From contig JAPPBT010000065.1 in assembly GCA_026702745.1 (NCBI GenBank), positions 186,001-250,000 on the forward strand: a stretch of 64,000 nt of DNA, in the 5' to 3' direction. This DNA is from Gemmatimonadota bacterium (GTDB taxonomy: Bacteria > JAAXHH01). Shown piece by piece: positions 17,138 to 26,597 of the stretch. The notes below the pieces were generated by a model. That model was not told the origin of the DNA, ran no database searches, and was given only the letters and a program-made list of their open reading frames with translations. A program made the position numbers and the translations under genes. Every line of letters begins with the position of its first letter. Positions within the stretch are counted from its first letter, which is position 1.

Positions 17138-18069
17138 CCGGCCGCCCCCTCGCGCGGGCCTCTTGCCACGTCCTGTGCCGTTCCGGCCGCCCCCTCGCGC
17201 GGGGCGTCCGCCGCGTCCTGTGCCGTTCCGGCCGCCCCCTCGCGCGGCGTGCTCGACGCCGACCAGGCCGCCTTCAGCGTCTCCAGGCTCTTCCGGGCGA
17301 TGTGCTCCGCGCCGAACGAATAGTCGAACACTTCCACCGAACCGTATCCGTCGTAGCCGGTTTCCCGGAGCGCCTGCAGGATTGGGACGAAATCGGTATC
17401 TCCGAACCCCGGTCCGTTGCCGGTGGCGTCGTTGAAGTGGATGTAGGCCGTGATGTCGCGATGCTGGTGAATGGCCGCCGCCACGTCCAGCCCCTGGCAC
17501 AGGGTCGCCCGGACGTCGATGATCAGGCGGAATTGTGGATGGTCGATCTCGCGGACCATCCGCGCGGCTTCGTCCGGGGTGTTGATGAAATTGGTCTGGG
17601 CGCTGTCCAGCGGCTCGAGGCAGAGGGTGACCCCACACTCTTCCGCCGTGGGCAGGCATTCCAGGTACGCCTGGCGGGTCCGGTCCCAGGTCGCCTCGTA
17701 GGTCTGGTCCGGCAAGACATTGCGTTGCTTCGGCGAACCGGCCACCATGAACCGGCCGCCGATGTCTCCGCAGAACCGTATCAGGTCGCAGAGGTACAGA
17801 CGGGTGCAGTACCGGATGCCGTCGTCGGGGTGGTTTAGGTAGAGGCCTTCCGGGCTGAGCAGGAGCCAGTGCAGCCCGGTGATTTCGATGCCGGATTCCG
17901 CCGCGTCGTCGCGAATCGCCTTCCGGGCGTCGGGACCGACCTCGTTCACCGACCGCGCCACCGTGAAAGGCGCGATCTCCACGCCGTCATATCCGATTTC
18001 CGCGGCGGTCTGGAAGATCCGCCGGAGGGGGACGTCCTGGAACATCTCGTTGCAGAAGGCGAACTTCAT
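17134..18069 (-). CDS. Sugar phosphate isomerase/epimerase-like TIM barrel with repeat tail
   Basis: A 311-residue protein from ATG 18069 (MKFAFCNEMFQDVPLRRIF). It matches the xylose-isomerase-like AP2Ec family: EIGYDGVEIAPF, TLCLEPLDS (Glu ligand), RLIIDVRA, AYIHFNDATGNGPG (His ligand) and GYGSVEVFDYSF (Glu). The likely activity is isomerisation or epimerisation of a sugar or polyol. The last 37 residues are a 15-residue repeat (PREGAAGTAQDAADA and variants). It overlaps the upstream FtsX-like gene and pyrR by ATGA. Confidence 0.8.
   Translation of the reverse strand: MKFAFCNEMFQDVPLRRIFQTAAEIGYDGVEIAPFTVARSVNEVGPDARKAIRDDAAESGIEITGLHWLLLSPEGLYLNHPDDGIRYCTRLYLCDLIRFCGDIGGRFMVAGSPKQRNVLPDQTYEATWDRTRQAYLECLPTAEECGVTLCLEPLDSAQTNFINTPDEAARMVREIDHPQFRLIIDVRATLCQGLDVAAAIHQHRDITAYIHFNDATGNGPGFGDTDFVPILQALRETGYDGYGSVEVFDYSFGAEHIARKSLETLKAAWSASSTPREGAAGTAQDAADAPREGAAGTAQDVARGPREGAAG
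17138..17247. repeat. 45-bp in-frame tandem repeat
   Basis: Three copies, two full (17138-17182, 17183-17227) and one partial from 17228, each opening with ccggccgccccctcgcgcgg. The period is 15 codons, so it extends the C-terminus of the TIM-barrel protein as PREGAAG-type repeats. Confidence 0.95.
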
Positions 18070-21000
18070 ACGGGTTGTCCCGCCTCTTCCATCCTTTCCG
18101 TCATTTCCCGGCCGGTCGCGGCGTATTCGTTCTTGAGATCCTGCGGGAGGGTGCGCCAGACCAGGAAGCGCTTGCGCAGCACGCTCAGGAAGCGCCGGTT
18201 GATGCGCTGCCAGGACGCCACGTCGCCGCTCTCGCGGTGGATGTCCACCCATACGGCGTAGAGATCTCTTTCATTCTCCGCCGGCGCGGCGCTGAGCGAG
18301 ACCTTCTGGCTGATGCCCAGGTCGTAGGGGGCGAGCCAGGTCATCATCGAGATATGGTACATGGGCTGGTCCGTTGCGCCTTCCACGGCCGTCAGCTGGA
18401 CGTTCTCCGTAACGAAGGCGCCCAGGGAACCCTCCTCGTAGGATTCGAAGACCCGCGTGAGATAGGCGTACATGCCCAGCACCTCGACGCTGCCGATGGT
18501 GAAGGGGAAGTCGAAGCTCCAGTCGTCCCCGTCGGGCTCGGGGAACTTCCACTCCCGGCCCACGTCGGGCACGGCCATGTCCGCCGCCTTCTTGGCCGGA
18601 TAGGCTGTGGACAGGAACACCGTGGCCATGACCACGACCACCGACCAGACGGCCGACAGTGAGGAATAGTTCAGCGACAGGCCGGCGAGGATGTCGTAGT
18701 TCGCCAGCACAAGGGTGATGGTCTGTCCCCCCAGGTAGCCCAGCACGGCGCCCACCGTGGCGAAGACCGAGGACTCGGCCAGGAACAGCGCCGCGATGTG
18801 ACTCGGCGCCAGGCCTACCGAACTGTAGACGCCGATTTCACGGAAGCGCTCGTGGACCGCGCCCATCATGGTGTTCAGGACGATCATGGCGGCGACGAGG
18901 ATGGGGATGAGGAAGTTTCCGAGGCCCCCGATGGAGGTGGAACCGATGGAACTGTAGACGTTGACGGTGCCGTCCTTCCCCACGAACATGGTCATGGCGA
19001 CCCGGGACAGGAAGTCCTCGATATCGCGGTCGAAATCGGGGTTCAGCTGTCCGCTCTCGTCCAGGAAGTCCGTGATGGCGACCGAATACATCTTGCCGTC
19101 GAGATCCATGACGGTCTCGAACGGCAGGATCATGACGTTGTTGGATTCGAGATGGATGAAGGCCTCCGGCGGCGACTCGGCCTGCAGCCGGGGGTCCTCG
19201 CCGATACGCTGCGCGATCTTGCCCTTTTCCTGGACCAGGTCGACCGGCGTGAGCTTCTCGTCGTCCAGGTCCTTGAGCTGGTTGAACCGCCGGGAATCGA
19301 TCACGCCGACGACCTGCAGCTTCATGCCGAACATGTCGATGTAGGCGGAACCGGCGTCCTCCGGTCTGATGCCCACCACCGCGGCCACGTCGTCGGGCAG
19401 GATGGCCGCGTCCCGTTCCCCGGGCTCGAACCACCTGCCGCCGAGGAGGTATTCGTCGAGGCGGGTCGCCCTCGGCTCGTCCGGGGTCAGGCCCAGTATG
19501 CTGTTCACGTAACTTTCATGGGACGACTGGGGCGACGAGAAGGAGAAGAACCCCTTTTCGCCCTTGACCTGGGACATGTACCAGGCCCGCGGGATCAGCG
19601 TGGCCTTGTCTTCGAACGTGCTCTTGAGATAGTCGTAGACGGAGGGCTGCAGTCCCTTCCAGTTGCGGTCCCGGACCAGCGTCCCCTCGTAGGTCGGTTC
19701 GTTGTACCGCTCCAGCTTGTAGTACCTTAAGGACGTGGTGATGGACGTGAAGGACAGCACGGTGAAGGTCAAAAGCGTAATGGTCGCCGCCGTTAAGGCC
19801 GTGCGGATCTTCCGCTTGCGCAGGTTGGATACCCCCAGCGACAGGGCGACGGCCGTTGCGCTCAACCGGCCGATGTCGGCCTCGTGCATGCCGGTCTGCG
19901 CCCGCTTGATCTTCTGGACTTCCTGGTTGAACTTGGACAGGACGATGATCAGCACGGTCGTCCCCAGCGCGAAGATGACGAAGGCCAGGAAGATCACGTA
20001 GGGCGACGTGCTGAGCTTGAAGGCGGGATGCACCTGCTGCAGCACGAGGAAGACCGCGATGAAAAAGGCGGCGAACCCGAAGATCCGCTTGTTGATCGTC
20101 GGAAAACCGAAGACCAGGCGCTCCATGAAGAAGGAAAAGGGGATGAGCAGGATGAAATAGAAGATCACGCCTTTGACCGTGTCGTCCGCCGTGGACTTGA
20201 CTTCCGGGTAGCCACGCGCTTCGAGCCCCCACGCTTCCCGCGATTTCGAGATGAAGGCGTCGTATTCCCGGTTCGCCAGGTGCTCCTCCGCCTCCAGGAG
20301 GGTGACGCGCGCCTGTTCGTGCAGCTGCTCGATGCGCTGGTTCTCCACGCCGAAGCGCGCGAGTTGCTTTAGCCTTACGTCATCCACGACCCACATGTCC
20401 CGCGTGCCCTGGTAGGACGGGTTCACGATAAGGCCCATATCGACCGGGTAACCCTGGCCCTGGGCCTCTTCCAGCATTTCCAGGGTCACTTCCTGAGGTT
20501 CGACGGGGTCCTTCAGGAAGGTATCGGGCGCGTTGGTCAGCAGGTACTTGACGCCGAAGAGGCTGGTGCTCATGAGCAGCTTGACGTGCTGACCCGGCTT
20601 GGCGAAGACGACGGCCGCGGGCACAGTGCGACCCTCCGTGCCGCTTTGCTTTTCAATGTAGCTGTGGCCGTACCACTGAGGTTCGGCATCGTTCTGCGCC
20701 AGGACGGTCAACTGGTCCAGCGCCGTGAGGTAACGGGAGTCGATGATCTCGTACACGTCCAGGGCCTGGGCACGGAACACGATCTGCAGGGTGGTGTTTT
20801 CATTCGCGCCGCTGGCCGCGTCCAGGGGGAAGGTCTTGTCGCCTTCCTGGCCCAGGTCGGGCGCGTAGACGATCTCGCCGTCCTCGTCCAGTGCGTACGT
20901 CCGCAGCTTGATCGGACCCTTCTGCTGCTTCAGCGGACGGAATTCGAAGCGTCCCAGGGAATCGGCCTTGGTGATGAGGATACCGCGCACGCCCGTATTG

Positions 21001-22694
21001 GTCAGTCCCTTGTAATAGGTGACCAGCGCGCCGGGGATGGGCTTCTTGGGCACGAAGAAGTTGACGTCCCGGTCGAACTCGTAGACCGTGCCCGCCATGT
21101 CGTGGGCCGTATCCTGGATCTTGAGCTTGGTCTCTTCGAAGAGTTCGCCGTCGGTGGTTGCCCGGGCGAGCATGACCGCGAGCGACCGTGCCTGCTCGGT
21201 GATATTGGCGATATTGACCGATTCGAAGCGGTCGTGGGGCGTATCCACCAGGCCCCGCGTCCCGTTCGGCGTGACGAAGGACATGCCCTTCTTGCCCATG
21301 TAGGTGACGGCTTCGCTGTCCAGGCCGAGCTTGACGGGCATGAAGTCCTTCCAGGTCCGCTGCGGCGGCACGATGGCGTTGACGTACCGGGCCGAATCGG
21401 CGCCGGCGCCGAAGGCTTCCTGGATATAGCTCGCGAATTTCCGCGAATAGGGGGCGAAGATGTTCTTTATGTAGTGATTGGTCGCCCAGGCGCCGTTGTC
21501 GAAGGTGCCGAAGGCAAACGCTCCGACGCGGGAGTCGTGGCTGGAAAGATCGATGCCGAAGAACATGTCGAAATCGATCTGGTCCGCCTCGGGGATCCTC
21601 GACATGAAGTAACCGCTCGCCCGGCCGTGCCGGTACAGCCAGTTGTGCGCGCCTTCCAGGCCTATGAAGTGGGCGGAAGTGGCCAGGATGACCACGGAGT
21701 ACTTCGGGTTGTAGCTTTTGACCGCCCGGGCGACCTCGAGCAGCGCGGCGACACCCGTGGCGCTTTCGGCACCGGGCGCGACGCCCGGGACCACCGACAT
21801 GGCGTCGTAGAAGGACGAGATGACGATCGTGTAGTCTTTCCATTTCGTTCGGGTCTCGTCCCTGGCGTTCGGCATTTCCTCGTCGAGACCGGGAATCCAC
21901 CCGAAGATGTTCTTCCCTTCCACTACCTCCCAGTCCATGCGAGCCTGGACGTTCACCTGGTTGGTACCCGATTCGGCCAGGGCCAGCAGGCCGGGCACGT
22001 GCGCCTCATCGACCCAGTAACGGGGCACGTTGAGCGGAAGCCCCATGAACTTGAGCTCCGCCTCGCTCCGGGTCACCCGCCCGTTGTCGAAGAAGATGAT
22101 AGCGCTGGCGCCGAGCATCCGGGCATTGATGAAGCGGTCCTGTGAATCGAAGTCCATGAGCACGACGCTGCCCTGCATCTCATACCCGTTGAAGTCGCCG
22201 AATTCCCCCTTGCCGCCATAGACGATCGGACCGGAAAGGCCCTCGCCGGGTGTGGTGGGCGTCCGCACGTGATTGGGCCAGAGGGCATGGAGAGGGATCT
22301 CCTCACCCGTCTCCAGCACCGTCAGCTTCGAACCCTTGTCGATGGGCACCGTGACCGGGAACGTCTCGGTCCGGATGTTTTCCAGTCCGATTTCTTCGAA
22401 CTGGGTCCTGACGTACTGGTAGGCCGAATCGGCGCCGGCGTAACCCACCACCCGGGAGAGATAGGAGGAAAGGGTACGCACCGTGTTTTCGACCGATTCC
22501 GTGCTGACCGACTCCAGGGCCTCCTCGAGGTCGCGGTCGTGGCCCAGGAAAGGCTGAACTTCCTGAGGTTCCGGCAGGGAGATCAGCTTCATCAGGATGT
22601 TTTCGGTGATATCCTCGGGATGGAAGATGGTGACCGAGGACAGCATCAGCACCGCGATGGTGATGCCTATGCCCGTTTTTACCTTCGACCACAT
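18066..22694 (-). CDS. FtsX-like permease fused to degenerate M28 peptidase
   Basis: A 1542-residue multidomain membrane protein. Order: N-terminal membrane anchor (residues 8-24); a PA-like insert (about 120-255); an M28-type alpha/beta domain (about 285-510); a carboxypeptidase-regulatory-like beta domain (about 555-595); a membrane block near 845-940 (GVIFYFILLIPFSFFMERL and following); then an FtsX/MacB permease with LTFTVLSFTSI, an extracytoplasmic loop and MIVLNTMMGAVHERFREIG near 1275. Zinc ligands of M28 are mostly lost (F295, A341-H342, D484), so hydrolysis is doubtful. No partner ATPase gene is adjacent. It may act as an envelope transport or signalling permease. Confidence 0.75.
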   Translation of the reverse strand: MWSKVKTGIGITIAVLMLSSVTIFHPEDITENILMKLISLPEPQEVQPFLGHDRDLEEALESVSTESVENTVRTLSSYLSRVVGYAGADSAYQYVRTQFEEIGLENIRTETFPVTVPIDKGSKLTVLETGEEIPLHALWPNHVRTPTTPGEGLSGPIVYGGKGEFGDFNGYEMQGSVVLMDFDSQDRFINARMLGASAIIFFDNGRVTRSEAELKFMGLPLNVPRYWVDEAHVPGLLALAESGTNQVNVQARMDWEVVEGKNIFGWIPGLDEEMPNARDETRTKWKDYTIVISSFYDAMSVVPGVAPGAESATGVAALLEVARAVKSYNPKYSVVILATSAHFIGLEGAHNWLYRHGRASGYFMSRIPEADQIDFDMFFGIDLSSHDSRVGAFAFGTFDNGAWATNHYIKNIFAPYSRKFASYIQEAFGAGADSARYVNAIVPPQRTWKDFMPVKLGLDSEAVTYMGKKGMSFVTPNGTRGLVDTPHDRFESVNIANITEQARSLAVMLARATTDGELFEETKLKIQDTAHDMAGTVYEFDRDVNFFVPKKPIPGALVTYYKGLTNTGVRGILITKADSLGRFEFRPLKQQKGPIKLRTYALDEDGEIVYAPDLGQEGDKTFPLDAASGANENTTLQIVFRAQALDVYEIIDSRYLTALDQLTVLAQNDAEPQWYGHSYIEKQSGTEGRTVPAAVVFAKPGQHVKLLMSTSLFGVKYLLTNAPDTFLKDPVEPQEVTLEMLEEAQGQGYPVDMGLIVNPSYQGTRDMWVVDDVRLKQLARFGVENQRIEQLHEQARVTLLEAEEHLANREYDAFISKSREAWGLEARGYPEVKSTADDTVKGVIFYFILLIPFSFFMERLVFGFPTINKRIFGFAAFFIAVFLVLQQVHPAFKLSTSPYVIFLAFVIFALGTTVLIIVLSKFNQEVQKIKRAQTGMHEADIGRLSATAVALSLGVSNLRKRKIRTALTAATITLLTFTVLSFTSITTSLRYYKLERYNEPTYEGTLVRDRNWKGLQPSVYDYLKSTFEDKATLIPRAWYMSQVKGEKGFFSFSSPQSSHESYVNSILGLTPDEPRATRLDEYLLGGRWFEPGERDAAILPDDVAAVVGIRPEDAGSAYIDMFGMKLQVVGVIDSRRFNQLKDLDDEKLTPVDLVQEKGKIAQRIGEDPRLQAESPPEAFIHLESNNVMILPFETVMDLDGKMYSVAITDFLDESGQLNPDFDRDIEDFLSRVAMTMFVGKDGTVNVYSSIGSTSIGGLGNFLIPILVAAMIVLNTMMGAVHERFREIGVYSSVGLAPSHIAALFLAESSVFATVGAVLGYLGGQTITLVLANYDILAGLSLNYSSLSAVWSVVVVMATVFLSTAYPAKKAADMAVPDVGREWKFPEPDGDDWSFDFPFTIGSVEVLGMYAYLTRVFESYEEGSLGAFVTENVQLTAVEGATDQPMYHISMMTWLAPYDLGISQKVSLSAAPAENERDLYAVWVDIHRESGDVASWQRINRRFLSVLRKRFLVWRTLPQDLKNEYAATGREMTERMEEAGQPV

Positions 22695-23097
22695 GTGCGT
22701 TTATCCCTGATTAGCGGCCGCGCGTGCCTGCCACCGCGTTGGCCGGTCATCGCATGGGCCAGCCGCGCCACAGTCCTGGTGCCGCTGCCGCTGTCCGAAT
22801 GCGGAACTGGTGGTTTCGTACGCTGGAAGCCGCGCTGAACCGCCGCCTCGGCGTCAATTGTTGCCGGGGAACTTGGGAGTGCCCGGAACTGCCGCGAGGC
22901 CCATCCTGTCGCATTTATTCCGAGCGTAGTGAGTTGCAGCATACTTGAACATAGCAATATAAAAAAGATGAAAGGCCGGTTCAAGCAAAAACCTGACGGC
23001 CCCCGGGGCCGCGCGCAACGTACGCATCACGGTACGGATCACGCGCGCACGTGTGACGCGCGCACGAACCGGCCACAAGGTTACTCAATGGTACGCG

Positions 23098-23147
23098 ATG
23101 GTTACACGCTCATGGTTACACGCTCATGGTTACACGATGGTTATGCG
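23098..23147. repeat. 14-bp tandem repeat
   Basis: Two perfect copies of atggttacacgctc (23098-23111, 23112-23125) followed by two shortened copies (atggttacacg, atggttatgcg). Confidence 0.9.
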
Positions 23148-23163
23148 CCGGATAAAACTAGGG

Positions 23164-23193
23164 TTGTGCCGTCTGACGGAGACCGGGTATATT
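23164..23193 (+). promoter_or_regulatory. Candidate promoter of the DUF6785-like gene
   Basis: TTGTGC (23164-23169) with an 18-nt spacer to TATATT (23188-23193). The minus-35 is poor, the minus-10 good. It predicts a leader of about 60 nt before ATG 23261. Confidence 0.35.
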
Positions 23194-23260
23194 GATTTGC
23201 GTACATATCCGGATCCTATTCCCCCTTCAAAACCTGTATCCTGTTTCGGCGCACCGAATC

Positions 23261-25246
23261 ATGACATCCATTACGCGAATCGGTATACCGCGGTCCGGCA
23301 TACTGCGATCGGCCGGCATATCCCGCCGCGCCGTCGTCCTGGGCCTGGCACTCGCCGTCCTGATCAACATCTGGGTGCCCTTCGGCTCCTTCATCCTGCA
23401 GTCCTCCCGCATGACGGTAGGGCACCTGCCGATCTCGGTCCTCATACCTTTCTTCTTCCTGCTCTTCATCGTCAACCCCGCCCTGCGTACGTGGCGGCCG
23501 ACCTGGGTGCTGACCGGAAACGAACTGGCCCTGGTCTTCGTGATGATGTTCGTTTCCTCCCTCGTGCCGGGCAAGGTACTGGTCGCCTATCTGATGGGGG
23601 TCATCGCGACGCCGTACTATTTCGCGCGGCCCGAGAACCAGTGGGCGGTCACCTTTTTCGAGTACCTGCCCGACTGGCTGCTGGTGAGCGGCCAGGGCAA
23701 TACGCTGGTGTGGTTCTACGAAGGGATCCCGGAGGGGGCAGGCGACGTCATCTGGGGACCCTGGTTACCGCCCCTCTTCTGGTGGCTGACCTTCTTCGTG
23801 ATGCTCTTCTTCATGGGCGCCTGCATGTCCACCATCATGCGAAGGACGTGGGTAGCCCACGAGCGGCTGTCCTTTCCACTCGTCCGCATGGCCATCGACC
23901 TGATCCGCCACGACGACCGGACGGAACGGACTTTTCCGGGTTTCGCCTACGACCGCCTGTTCCAGGTGGGCTTCGGACTCACGCTGGCCCTGATGATCTG
24001 GAACATCGCCGCGTTCTGGGGGGCCATCTCGCCCATTCCCATCGGGGCGCTTTACCGAACCACGATGATACTGGTGGAAGGCACCGATGCCATCCGGGTC
24101 AGCGTCAACATATATGCCCTGTGCTTCGCCTTCCTGGCGCCGCTCGAGATTACCTTCAGCCTGTGGTTCTTCGCCCTGTGCGGCGTGCTGGAAGGCGGCC
24201 TGCTCGACCGCGTCGGACTCCAGTTTTCCGACAGCCCGGTAGGGGTGAACGCCGTGGTGAAGGCCCAGTTCTTCGGCGGGTTCATCGTCTTCGTATGCTG
24301 GCACCTGTGGACGGCCCGCGCGCAGATCGCCGACGTCTTTCGGCGGGCCCTGCGTGGCGGCGGGCAACCGCCCACGGAGTTGATGTCCTATCGCGTCGCC
24401 GTGCTCGGCCTGGCGGGCAGCGTAGTGTACCTGGTGGCCTGGCTGGTGGGTTCGGGGCTGTCCTGGCAGGTGGTGCCCGTGTTCCTGTTTTTCCTCTTCG
24501 TGCTGTACCTGGGCACGGCGCGGATCATCGCCCAGACGGGCCTGGCCTTCCTGGATCTTCCGGTCAACGCCCACCATTTCACCATCCTGACCATGGGATC
24601 GGGGAACATCGACCACCAGAGTCTCACCACCCTCGGCCTGGGATCCGCCTATGCCCGAAACTGGCGGGGCATGGGCATCGGTACCATCGCCCAGTCGGAC
24701 AAGGTGATGTCCGACCTGCGGCAGGACAAGCGGGGGGTCCTCGCCCTCATGATCGCCACCTTCGTGATCAGCCTGCTTACCTCCGTGCTGTACACGGTCT
24801 ACATCGGGAATACGACCGTAGGCGCGTACAACTTCGGTGAGCGCGACGCTTTCGGAGGCATCAACGAGTCTTACTACGACGACATCGTGCGCTGGATCCG
24901 GAACGCCAACCAGCTGCAGCCGCCCGAGTTCCTGTTCATGGCCCTCGGCGGCGTCATCATGCTCGTTATGACGGCCCTGACCTACCGGTTTCCCGGCTGG
25001 CCCCTGGCGCCGGTGGGTTTCACCGTGGCCTTTGCCGACGTGACCCGGCTCCTCATGTTCTCGCTGTTCCTGGCCTGGCTGATCAAGATGCTGCTGCTGC
25101 GGATCGGCGGGGTGACGTTCTACCGCCGGGCCCAGCCCTTTGCCTGGGGCGTGCTCGTGGGGTACACTACGGGGGTTTTTCTCGGGTTTATCGTGGACTG
25201 GATCTGGTTCCCGGGTCAGGGTCACGCCCTGCACGAATGGACGTAG
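23261..25246 (+). CDS. Polytopic membrane protein, DUF6785/DUF6784-like
   Basis: A 661-residue protein from ATG 23261 (MTSITRIGIPRSGILR). It has about 12-14 hydrophobic segments, e.g. AVVLGLALAVLINIWVPFG, VLIPFFFLLFIVNPAL, ELALVFVMMFVSSL and LYLGTARIIAQTGLAFLD. I recall the arrangement WRPTWVLTGNELALVFVMM and the later SAYARNWRGMG from the DUF6785/DUF6784 pair, distantly related to oligopeptide-type transporters. Function is unknown. It lies alone, divergent from the FtsX-like gene. Confidence 0.65.
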   Translation: MTSITRIGIPRSGILRSAGISRRAVVLGLALAVLINIWVPFGSFILQSSRMTVGHLPISVLIPFFFLLFIVNPALRTWRPTWVLTGNELALVFVMMFVSSLVPGKVLVAYLMGVIATPYYFARPENQWAVTFFEYLPDWLLVSGQGNTLVWFYEGIPEGAGDVIWGPWLPPLFWWLTFFVMLFFMGACMSTIMRRTWVAHERLSFPLVRMAIDLIRHDDRTERTFPGFAYDRLFQVGFGLTLALMIWNIAAFWGAISPIPIGALYRTTMILVEGTDAIRVSVNIYALCFAFLAPLEITFSLWFFALCGVLEGGLLDRVGLQFSDSPVGVNAVVKAQFFGGFIVFVCWHLWTARAQIADVFRRALRGGGQPPTELMSYRVAVLGLAGSVVYLVAWLVGSGLSWQVVPVFLFFLFVLYLGTARIIAQTGLAFLDLPVNAHHFTILTMGSGNIDHQSLTTLGLGSAYARNWRGMGIGTIAQSDKVMSDLRQDKRGVLALMIATFVISLLTSVLYTVYIGNTTVGAYNFGERDAFGGINESYYDDIVRWIRNANQLQPPEFLFMALGGVIMLVMTALTYRFPGWPLAPVGFTVAFADVTRLLMFSLFLAWLIKMLLLRIGGVTFYRRAQPFAWGVLVGYTTGVFLGFIVDWIWFPGQGHALHEWT

Positions 25247-25275
25247 TCCGGCGGGATCGTCACGGGGAAAGTCTC

Positions 25276-25355
25276 TGGGCGCGTGGCCCATGGGCGCGTG
25301 GCACCATGGGCGCGTAGCCGAACCGCGCAGGGCGAGTCGCGTAGGGCGAGTCGCG
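25276..25355. repeat. Short tandem repeats downstream of the membrane protein
   Basis: Three copies of tgggcgcgtggc-type 15-16-mers (25276, 25291, 25307) followed by two copies of a gcgcagggcgagtc/gcgtagggcgagtc 14-mer. Confidence 0.85.
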
Positions 25356-25426
25356 AGCGACGACGCGACCGCGACTACCATCTGCGTATACATTCAGCGT
25401 ATTTACAATGGATCTACCGGCGTATA

Positions 25427-26338
25427 TTACCGGTGTATAAACAATGGCTCTATGTCCCGCAAGAGCCGGTCGATTTCGGCGAGGTCGTGCCGGTCCAGCC
25501 TGCCCGGCGCCCGCGTGTAGGTCGACGCGATCAGGCCCCGGCGTTTCAGGATCTCCTTGCAGAAGATCACGCCTTGCAGGCTTTCGATGTTGATGAGCGG
25601 TAATAGCCGGGTGTGGATCTCACGCGCGCCTTCCACGTCGCCGGCCCGGTAGCGCTCGTAGAGGCGGACCAGCACATCGGTGAATTCGCAGGCCGGCATG
25701 GTCCCGCTCGCGCCGCGGTTCAGCTCGTCGATGAACCAGCGTCCGCCGAACCCGGTGAAGACGCCGTGCAGCTCATCCCCGCAGGTCTCCAGCAGCGCCG
25801 TTACCGAATGGCCCGGAGGCATCATCTCTTCCTTGATGTACTTCACGTGCGGAATGTCCAGCAGCAACTCACGGATGACGGTCGGTGGGAGGCTGGAACC
25901 CAGCGGCGGATCGAAGTTCTGGATGAAAACGGGTCTCCCCATGGCTTCCGCGACCCGGCGGTAGTAGTCGACCAGACCGTCCAGCCCGGGCTTGAGCACG
26001 TAGGGCGGCAGGGCGATGGCGCCGTCGGCGCCGGCCTCGCGCGCGTGGCGGCTGAACATCACGGCGACCTCGGTACTCACCCCGGCCACGCCCGCGATCA
26101 TGGGGATGCGCCCGTCCACCTGTTCCACGGCCACGTCCACGACCCGTTTTCGCTCGTCGTCCGAAAGCAGCCAGAACTCGCTCACCATGACGGGATAGAC
26201 AATGCCGTGGGTACCCGTATCCACGCAGAAATCGATCTGCCTCCGCAGTCCCTCCTCGTCCAGCGCGCCGTCGTCGGTAAAGGGCGTCTGCGGTATGGTG
26301 AATATGCCGTGCCAGTCCTGCCGGCCGTCGCTTGTCAT
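25427..26338 (-). CDS. DapA/NanA-family class I aldolase
   Basis: A 303-residue TIM-barrel of the dihydrodipicolinate synthase family. The Schiff-base Lys is K169 in HVKYIKEEMM. The GTTGE loop of true DapA is replaced by GTHGIVYPVMVSEF, and the catalytic Tyr region reads VFIQNFDPPLG, so it is probably not a lysine-pathway enzyme. Related members are aldolases or dehydratases acting on keto-sugar acids. It is transcribed divergently from aceE. Confidence 0.8.
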   Translation of the reverse strand: MTSDGRQDWHGIFTIPQTPFTDDGALDEEGLRRQIDFCVDTGTHGIVYPVMVSEFWLLSDDERKRVVDVAVEQVDGRIPMIAGVAGVSTEVAVMFSRHAREAGADGAIALPPYVLKPGLDGLVDYYRRVAEAMGRPVFIQNFDPPLGSSLPPTVIRELLLDIPHVKYIKEEMMPPGHSVTALLETCGDELHGVFTGFGGRWFIDELNRGASGTMPACEFTDVLVRLYERYRAGDVEGAREIHTRLLPLINIESLQGVIFCKEILKRRGLIASTYTRAPGRLDRHDLAEIDRLLRDIEPLFIHR

Positions 26339-26419
26339 GCCAACCTCCCTTGATCGGAACTAAGGTTTCATCCGTGATTGTGTGACGCTTCCAGGGGCAT
26401 CCCGGACGCCTTTGCGGCA

Positions 26420-26484
26420 GGGGTCCGGGACGCGCCTGCAAAATCAGACCGAGACGCGCTCCCCGATGGGGTCCGGGACGCGCC
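26420..26484. repeat. 17-bp direct repeat pair upstream of the aceE promoter
   Basis: Two perfect copies of ggggtccgggacgcgcc (26420-26436 and 26468-26484), 48 bp apart, directly upstream of the candidate aceE minus-35. They could be operator sites or a duplication relic. Confidence 0.85.
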
Positions 26485-26502
26485 CGTAAACCAATATAAT
26501 GA

Positions 26503-26532
26503 TTGACAGAAGGGGTGCCACGCCCCTATTTT
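26503..26532 (+). promoter_or_regulatory. Sigma70-like promoter of aceE-aceF
   Basis: Consensus TTGACA (26503-26508), an 18-nt spacer and TATTTT (26527-26532). It predicts a leader of about 60 nt before ATG 26598. Confidence 0.55.
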
Positions 26533-26597
26533 GTGACGTTGTTTTTGAATGGATAAAGGGCTTGCAGCCGACGCGCGGAATACCCCGGGGAAGCTTG

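Larger units (their letters stand above)
22695..23260. other. Divergent intergenic region, no gene seen
   Basis: About 566 bp between the FtsX-like gene and the DUF6785-like gene. It holds a 14-bp repeat array (23098-23147) and a candidate promoter for the rightward gene. The short open frames here show no family pattern. Confidence 0.6.

Noticed and set aside
23053-24840. 595-residue plus-strand frame over the DUF6785-like gene
   Set aside because: It is Arg/Pro-rich out-of-frame translation of the membrane protein gene.
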